Part shown: piece by piece, positions 59,139-64,000 of the stretch
Position numbering within the stretch: the first letter of the stretch is position 1
Layout: each line of letters opens with the position of its first letter
From: Bacteroidota bacterium
Lineage (GTDB): Bacteria > Bacteroidota > Bacteroidia > Chitinophagales > Chitinophagaceae
Assembly (NCBI GenBank): GCA_023423405.1
Contig: JAFAFR010000050.1
Coordinates: 245,295-309,294 of the forward strand
Direction: 5' to 3'
Length of the DNA stretch: 64,000 bases
Notes under the pieces: generated by a model
What the model was told of the DNA's origin: nothing
Database searches by the model: none
What the model saw: only the letters and a program-made list of their open reading frames with translations
Program-made: the position numbers and the translations under genes

Positions 59139-60275
59139 ATGGGAGATGTGTTTGTTACCAGGCTGTCGAAGTTCTTACCCAATGATCCTGTGAATAACGA
59201 CGATATTGAATTGTACCTCGGCATGGTGGACGACAAGCCCTCCAGGGCAAAGGCGATTATTCTTTCCAATAATAAGATACAGACCCGGTACTATGCCATT
59301 GATGCGAACGGAAAATCGACCCATACCAATGCGCAACTGGCTGCCAGGGCCATTGAAGGACTGCTCAACGATGAATTTACCAAAAACGATATTGGCCTGC
59401 TTACGGGCGGCACCATGAGCCCGGAGCAGTTATTGCCCAGTCATACCGCCATGGTGCACGGGGAGCTGGGCTGCCCGCCGGTGGAAATCGCCTCCCTCAG
59501 CAGTTCCTGCGCTTCGGGTTTCCAGGCCATGAAATACGCCTGGTTGTCCGTGAAGAATGGCGACATCAAAAACGCCGTTTCTTTCGCATCTGAAAAAGTA
59601 TCTACCTGGCTGCGCCGCGATAAATTCGATGCGGAAACAGAAAAGCTCAAAGAGCTGGATGAGAATCCCATGATCGCCTTCGAAAAAGAATTCATGCGCT
59701 GGATGCTCAGCGATGGAGCGGGGGCGGCCCTTCTGCAGGACAAACCCAATAAGGAAGGCATCTCGTTGCGAATCGACTTCATCGACATGAAATCGTATGC
59801 CAACGAAATTCCCACCTGCATGTACAACGGCGCCGTTCGCAGTCCCAATGGAACGCTGACGGGCTTTCCCGAATACAAACCCGAAGAGTGGGTGAACCAG
59901 AGCATCTTTTCTTTCAAGCAGGATACGCGTTTGCTGGGTGTAAAAATTGTACCCATGGGAGGTGCATTCATGAAAGAGGTGCTGGCCAAACACCATTTGG
60001 ACATCAACGGGATCACCTGGTTCCTGCCCCATCTTTCTTCGGAATATTTCCGGGAAAAGATTGCCAGCGAACTCAACAAGATCGGTCTGAATATTCCCGA
60101 TGAAAAATGGTTCACCAACCTGACCCAGGTAGGAAATGTAGGCAGCGTTTCACCTTATCTCATGCTGGAAGAGATCTTCCATTCCGGAAAATTGAAAAAA
60201 GGTGATACATTGCTGATGATGATACCGGAAAGCGCGCGCTTTACCTATATCTATGCCCATTTCACCGTAGTGTAA
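59139..60275 (+). CDS. darB: Beta-ketoacyl-ACP synthase III, DarB-like
   Basis: 378 aa, FabH-like thiolase fold. The catalytic Cys is in IASLSSSCASGFQAMKYAW, the His region in LPHLSSEYF and the Asn in LTQVGNVGSVSPYLML; the N-terminus carries FVTRLSKFLPNDPV. DarB condenses two fatty-acyl-derived units and cyclises them to a 1,3-cyclohexanedione, the precursor of dialkylresorcinols. With darA and the KS/CLF/ACP genes this indicates flexirubin-type pigment synthesis. Confidence 0.88.
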   Translation: MGDVFVTRLSKFLPNDPVNNDDIELYLGMVDDKPSRAKAIILSNNKIQTRYYAIDANGKSTHTNAQLAARAIEGLLNDEFTKNDIGLLTGGTMSPEQLLPSHTAMVHGELGCPPVEIASLSSSCASGFQAMKYAWLSVKNGDIKNAVSFASEKVSTWLRRDKFDAETEKLKELDENPMIAFEKEFMRWMLSDGAGAALLQDKPNKEGISLRIDFIDMKSYANEIPTCMYNGAVRSPNGTLTGFPEYKPEEWVNQSIFSFKQDTRLLGVKIVPMGGAFMKEVLAKHHLDINGITWFLPHLSSEYFREKIASELNKIGLNIPDEKWFTNLTQVGNVGSVSPYLMLEEIFHSGKLKKGDTLLMMIPESARFTYIYAHFTVV

Positions 60276-60280
60276 ACGAT

Positions 60281-60694
60281 ATGGAAAAAGACCAGGTTCC
60301 GCAGGACAAAAAGATCATCCATGGTGAAGACAACAGCCTGGTAAAAGTGCTGTACGTCACCGATAAGGATGGAAAATACGGCACCACCCAGTACGCCGGC
60401 TGGGAGGCGGAAAACATTGCGCTGAGCCAGGCCTGGGATGATATTGATGAAAAGATTGCCGGCACGAAGGAAAAAGTGATACAGGGCGAGCTCAGTCCCA
60501 TTGCCTATTACATGGAAAAAAGCCTGATGGACCTGCCCACCCTGGCTCAATATGTGGGTTACTGGAAATTCAGGGTGAAGCGGCACCTGCGCCCCGGCCC
60601 GTTCAAAAAACTATCCGATAACCAACTCCAGCGCTATGCACAGGTCTTTAATATCAGCCTGGACGACCTGAAGCAATTTCGACCACGCTCATGA
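60281..60694 (+). CDS. Unknown protein of the flexirubin-type locus
   Basis: 137 aa, soluble, no signal peptide, helical and charged. Notable segments are KVLYVTDKDGKYGTTQYAGWE near residue 22 and AQYVGYWKFRVKRHLRPGPF near 88. No domain recognised. It is 5 bases after darB and overlaps the BtrH-like gene by 4 bases, so it belongs to the operon and probably acts on the same product. Confidence 0.7.
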   Translation: MEKDQVPQDKKIIHGEDNSLVKVLYVTDKDGKYGTTQYAGWEAENIALSQAWDDIDEKIAGTKEKVIQGELSPIAYYMEKSLMDLPTLAQYVGYWKFRVKRHLRPGPFKKLSDNQLQRYAQVFNISLDDLKQFRPRS

Positions 60695-61692
60695 TCATAG
60701 AAAATTTTAAGCACCAGCAATCGGCACATTGCGAAAGTGGTGTAACCATTGGCCTGCTGCGCCATTATGGTGTGGAACTTACAGAGCCGCTGGCTTTCGG
60801 AATCGGGGCCGGTCTTTTTTTCGGCCATCTTCCTTTTATAAAAGTAGGTGGGGTCCCCGGAACCACCTTCCGGATCTGGCCCGGGTTTATCTTTAAAAAA
60901 GTATGCAGTGAGCTGGGCGTAACCATGAAAGTGCAAACCTTTTCCAATGTGCAGTCGGGCATGGAAGCACTCGACCAGGCTTTGCAGAAAGGGCAGCCCG
61001 TGGGCATGCAGAGCAGTGTATATTACCTGAACTATTTTCCACCCGCCTGGCGTTTTCATTTTAACGGCCATAACCTCATTGCTTATGGAAAGGAGGGGAG
61101 CGAATACCTGGTATCGGACCCGGTAATGGAAAGCACCAACCGCCTTCCTGCCGATGAACTGGCCAAAGCCCGTTTTGCAAAAGGATTTCCTGCGCCCAAG
61201 GGCAGGATGTATTATCCCGTTCAGACGGGAAGGGGCAAATCGCTCGAGAAAGCCATTGAGAGCGGCATTAAGAAAACCTGTTTTTTTATGCTGCAATCGC
61301 CGCCGCCTTTTTTCGGATACCGCGGCATCCGCTTCCTGGGAAACAGGGTGGCAAAATACCCCGAGAAGCTGGAGTCGCGCCGCGCGGCACTTTTCCTGGG
61401 CAATATCATCCGGATGCAGGAAGAGATCGGCACCGGCGGAGGCGGCTTCCGTTTCCTCTATGCAGCCTTCCTGCAGGAAGCGGCCGGCATCACCAACCGT
61501 TCTGCCTACCAGGAACTTTCCCGGGAAATGACCGTGATCGGCGACAACTGGCGGAATTTCGCCTTTTCCTCCGCAAGGGTCATGAAGGAGCGGTCGGGCA
61601 GCCTCTCCACCTACCGGGAACTGGGCGATATGCTCCACCAACTGGCCGAGCAGGAAAAGGCTTTTTTTACCCGGCTTAAGAAAACCCTATAA
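60691..61692 (+). CDS. BtrH N-terminal domain protein (acyltransferase-like)
   Basis: 333 aa. The N-terminus NFKHQQSAHCESGVTIGLLRHYG contains the Cys-His-type motif of the BtrH_N domain, and GIGAGLFFGHLPF with later HFNGHNLIAYGKEG fit it; the C-terminal half is helical. BtrH moves an acyl/aminoacyl group from an ACP to an acceptor in butirosin synthesis, so this protein may join the polyene acyl chain to the dialkylresorcinol, the ester step needed for flexirubins. That role is inferred. Overlaps the upstream gene by 4 bases. Confidence 0.8.
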   Translation: MIIENFKHQQSAHCESGVTIGLLRHYGVELTEPLAFGIGAGLFFGHLPFIKVGGVPGTTFRIWPGFIFKKVCSELGVTMKVQTFSNVQSGMEALDQALQKGQPVGMQSSVYYLNYFPPAWRFHFNGHNLIAYGKEGSEYLVSDPVMESTNRLPADELAKARFAKGFPAPKGRMYYPVQTGRGKSLEKAIESGIKKTCFFMLQSPPPFFGYRGIRFLGNRVAKYPEKLESRRAALFLGNIIRMQEEIGTGGGGFRFLYAAFLQEAAGITNRSAYQELSREMTVIGDNWRNFAFSSARVMKERSGSLSTYRELGDMLHQLAEQEKAFFTRLKKTL

Positions 61693-61702
61693 GCAGTAAG
61701 CC

Positions 61703-62437
61703 ATGCTGCTGATCAGTCAACTCGAAAAGACCTATCGAAATGCCCTTGAGCCCACCCTGCGGGGACTGACCATTGATTTTCCGGCGCCTGCTATTGCCGG
61801 ATTATTGGGTCCTAACGGTGCCGGGAAAACGACGACCATTTCTATTCTCTGCGGACTGGTGAAAGCCGATGCCGGTTCCGTGAAAGTGCTGGGGCTGGAC
61901 ATTGACACAGAAATGGAACTGATCAAAAAAAAGATCGGGGTCGTACCGCAGTCGATCGCTCTATACCCGCCGCTGAGCATCCGCGAGAACCTGGAATTTA
62001 TTGGGGCATTGTATTGTATTCCCAAACACATTCTCCGCGCCAGAATCAGGCATTATCTCGAACTGTTTGGGTTGAACCATACGGCGGATAAAGCAATAAA
62101 ACATTTTTCGGGTGGTATGAAGCGGAGAGCCAATATTGTTGCAAGCCTCCTTCATGAACCCGAATTGCTGGTACTGGATGAACCCACTGCCGGAGTTGAT
62201 GTACAAAGCCGCAATCTGATACTTCAGTTCCTGGAAGATTATCACGGTCAGGGTCATTCCATTATTTATACATCTCATCTCCTTGAAGAAGCCCAACAGA
62301 TTTGCAGGGAGGTGGCTATTATAGATCATGGTCGCCTGATCGTACAGGGAAACCCGAAGCAGTTGATGCGGCAGCATGGTTGCGCCAGCCTGGAACAAGT
62401 ATTTCTTCATTTAACCGGCGTAACGCTGCGTGATTGA
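61703..62437 (+). CDS. ABC transporter ATP-binding protein of the pigment cluster
   Basis: 244 aa single ATPase domain. Walker A GLLGPNGAGKTTTISI, Q-loop GVVPQSIALYPPLSIRENL, signature HFSGGMKRRANIVASL, Walker B LLVLDEPTAGVDVQS and the switch His in YTSHLLEEAQQ. It is of the DrrA/CcmA-like exporter class and works with the permease whose gene follows (1 base apart or 8-base overlap). Probable role: moving the pigment or a precursor to the outer membrane. Confidence 0.92.
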   Translation: MLLISQLEKTYRNALEPTLRGLTIDFPAPAIAGLLGPNGAGKTTTISILCGLVKADAGSVKVLGLDIDTEMELIKKKIGVVPQSIALYPPLSIRENLEFIGALYCIPKHILRARIRHYLELFGLNHTADKAIKHFSGGMKRRANIVASLLHEPELLVLDEPTAGVDVQSRNLILQFLEDYHGQGHSIIYTSHLLEEAQQICREVAIIDHGRLIVQGNPKQLMRQHGCASLEQVFLHLTGVTLRD

Positions 62438-62438
62438 T

Positions 62439-63728
62439 ATGCGTAAGGTAATTGCCACGTTTGTGAATGAGTACCGGCTTTTCGCCAGGGACATAACAGG
62501 AATGATATTGCTGTTTCTGATGCCGCTGGTGCTGACCATCATTATGGCAATTATCCAGGATGCCCCATTTCGGGAATACCAGGATATTAAGTTTGACATT
62601 TTGTGGGTGGATGCCGACAGCGGGCAACTTGCCCGTCAATTGCGGAAGGGATTGGAAGAAACCGGGCAATTCAGGTTTCTGGATTCTCTTTCCGGAAAGC
62701 CACTGGATGATACTCTCGCACGTAAGCTCGTAGAGTCGGGCGAATATAAAATCAGCATTATTATCCCTGCGGGCATTTCCGCGGAAGTGGTGAACAGCGC
62801 CAATCAGGTTGCCAACGAATTGGGGAAGTCCCTCGGTGCTGCCGGAAAACTTCCGGAACGGCCGACCCGCCCGGCAATGGTGGAAGTTTATTTTGATCCG
62901 GTCACCAAACAGGCAATGAAATCGGCCCTGTTAAACGCGCTTGATAAACAGCTGACAGGAGTGCAGGCCGAAATGATACTGGACAGGTTGTCAAAAAAAA
63001 TTGGTGGTCTTGATACTATTGGCGGCAGTAAATTCAATCTGGAAGAAAAACTGCGGGCTGTGCAATTAAAGGAGTTTTCTTCCGGCTTTCGCAAAGGACC
63101 ACAATTATCAGGTAATTCTGTTCAGCACAATGTTCCGGCCTGGGCAATATTTGGGCTTTTTTTTATCATTATTCCCATTGCGGGAAATATGATTCGGGAG
63201 CGGGAGGACGGAAGTTTGTTGCGCATTCGGATGGTGCCCGGATCCTATGGATGGATATTGGGTGGAAAATTGCTTTTTTATGTGACCCTGGGCACCCTGC
63301 AATTTTATATTATGTTACTTGCCGGATTAACCATTTTACCCAGGATGGGGCTTCCGGCATTATATATGGGGCAATCACCACCGGCACTATTGTGTGCGAG
63401 TTTGACCATAGCAGTAACAGCCACCGCTTTTGGCCTTCTTGTGGGAGCGGTTTTCCAGACGCCCAACCAGGCTCTTCCATTTGGCGCCATTTCTATTGTA
63501 ATTCTCTCTGCCATTGGTGGCATATGGGTTCCGGTAGAAATTTTACCTCCGGTTCTGCAGGGGCTGGCCAAAATTTCCCCCCTGTACTGGTCTCTTGATG
63601 CTATAAATGAACTATTCCTGCGGCGTGGCAGCCTTTCAGCGTTAGCATTGAACTTAACAATTCTCTGGGCGCTCTCTCTTATTTTCCTGGTTGCAGCCGG
63701 TTTGATCGAGGAAAGGAGAAAAACCTAA
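62439..63728 (+). CDS. ABC-2 type permease of the pigment cluster
   Basis: 429 aa. One N-terminal helix (MILLFLMPLVLTIIMAI), a large extracytoplasmic domain (about 45-220, with charged and amphipathic helices), then five helices (about 230-425) in the ABC-2 arrangement: MIREREDGSLLRIRMVPGS and IWVPVEILPPVLQGLAKISPLYW are typical. ATG 62439 was chosen; GTG 62430 adds three residues. Last gene of the darA-led operon. Confidence 0.9.
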   Translation: MRKVIATFVNEYRLFARDITGMILLFLMPLVLTIIMAIIQDAPFREYQDIKFDILWVDADSGQLARQLRKGLEETGQFRFLDSLSGKPLDDTLARKLVESGEYKISIIIPAGISAEVVNSANQVANELGKSLGAAGKLPERPTRPAMVEVYFDPVTKQAMKSALLNALDKQLTGVQAEMILDRLSKKIGGLDTIGGSKFNLEEKLRAVQLKEFSSGFRKGPQLSGNSVQHNVPAWAIFGLFFIIIPIAGNMIREREDGSLLRIRMVPGSYGWILGGKLLFYVTLGTLQFYIMLLAGLTILPRMGLPALYMGQSPPALLCASLTIAVTATAFGLLVGAVFQTPNQALPFGAISIVILSAIGGIWVPVEILPPVLQGLAKISPLYWSLDAINELFLRRGSLSALALNLTILWALSLIFLVAAGLIEERRKT

Positions 63729-63867
63729 TGCTATTTAATGTAATTGCAAATCAATGCATTGAATTGGATTTCGAGCCGCTTTGTAATAAAAGAGAAAAGT
63801 TTTCTTAAAATTTAAAAAAGTATTGTTATCTTGTTTATCACAAATAGTTACTTCCTGAACCAGGAGA

Positions 63868-64000
63868 ATGGGTATGACCAAACAAGAACTGCTTAAACTC
63901 CAGATACGCCGGCAACTGTATTTTGAGAAACAACTTTCAAGTACGGAGCTGAGCGAGCGCATCGGCAAAAGTCTTCCGATAGTGCTGAAGATCCTCAATG
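63868..64000 (+). CDS. ROK-family transcriptional regulator (5' part only)
   Basis: The first 44 codons are in the window, cut by its right edge. They read KQELLKLQIRRQLYFEKQL then TELSERIGKSLPIVLKILN, the winged-helix start common to Bacteroidota ROK regulators/sugar kinases (NagC/Mlc-like). It starts at ATG 63868 (second ATG at 63874), preceded by CAGGAGA, a Shine-Dalgarno-like stretch. The 139 bases before it are AT-rich with a TATCTTGT at 63827 that may be its -7 box. A sugar-responsive regulator is inferred from family; the kinase domain is not visible. Confidence 0.7.
   Translation, partial: MGMTKQELLKLQIRRQLYFEKQLSSTELSERIGKSLPIVLKILN

Overview
The window reads as a chromosomal segment of a Bacteroidota bacterium, most likely Chitinophagaceae (Chitinophaga-like). 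The evidence is a dialkylresorcinol/flexirubin-type pigment locus, a PorV-like/PorU2-like pair of the type IX secretion kind, a hybrid two-component regulator with propeller and AraC domains, the gene order rpsU-xerC-hpf-tRNAs-tuf-tRNA-Trp-secE-nusG-rplKAJL, and promoters of the Bacteroidota type (TAnnTTTG -7 boxes, with one near-perfect TTTG-N19-TATCTTTG before rpsU). Most genes lack a Shine-Dalgarno; rpsU has a perfect one. No gap between genes exceeds about 215 bases, and no CRISPR array, rRNA or insertion sequence was seen.

Layout. 1-4.3 kb: start of mnmA, ssb, a malate/lactate-type dehydrogenase, aspartate kinase and a secreted esterase. 4.4-8.4 kb (minus): AMP nucleosidase, a small lipoprotein, a fused two-ATPase peptide-type ABC protein and queA. 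8.5-12.6 kb: an orphan HsdR-N-like protein, glutamate dehydrogenase, and cytochrome c maturation genes ccmB-ccmC-ccmD-like behind tdk. 12.6-14.6 kb: a conserved hypothetical and waaA. 14.7-22 kb: an eight-step-like plus-strand run of seven genes making nucleotide sugars for surface glycans (aminotransferase, UDP-glucose dehydrogenase, UDP-xylose synthase, a second nucleotide-sugar dehydrogenase, rfbB, rfbC, rfbD; no rfbA). 22-26.2 kb: alcohol dehydrogenase, a ferritin-like di-iron protein, a YjbR protein, and a flotillin/NfeD pair.

26.2-30 kb holds a response-regulator/adenylate cyclase gene and then an abnormal junction near 27,540, where a receiver-domain gene (minus) and a hybrid histidine kinase (plus) meet head to head, each having lost its 5' part. 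30-41 kb: tRNA-Gln, a PLP enzyme, tyrS, the PorV-like and 1.7-kaa PorU2-like genes, and an HscA-type Hsp70. 41-46.3 kb (minus): a tightly overlapping operon of ribE, two paralogous multi-pass membrane proteins, a family 2 glycosyltransferase and a methyltransferase.

46.4-55.5 kb is the translation block. Its rpsU carries a perfect Shine-Dalgarno, consistent with autoregulation by bS21. A PIN-domain toxin-antitoxin pair sits between nusG and rplK with its own terminator/promoter boundaries. 55.6-63.7 kb is the edge of a flexirubin-type cluster: on the minus strand ACP, ketosynthase and a chain-length-factor-like partner lacking the catalytic cysteine; divergently darA, darB, an unknown 137-aa gene, a BtrH-like acyltransferase and an ABC-2 exporter. 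The window ends in the start of a ROK-family regulator.
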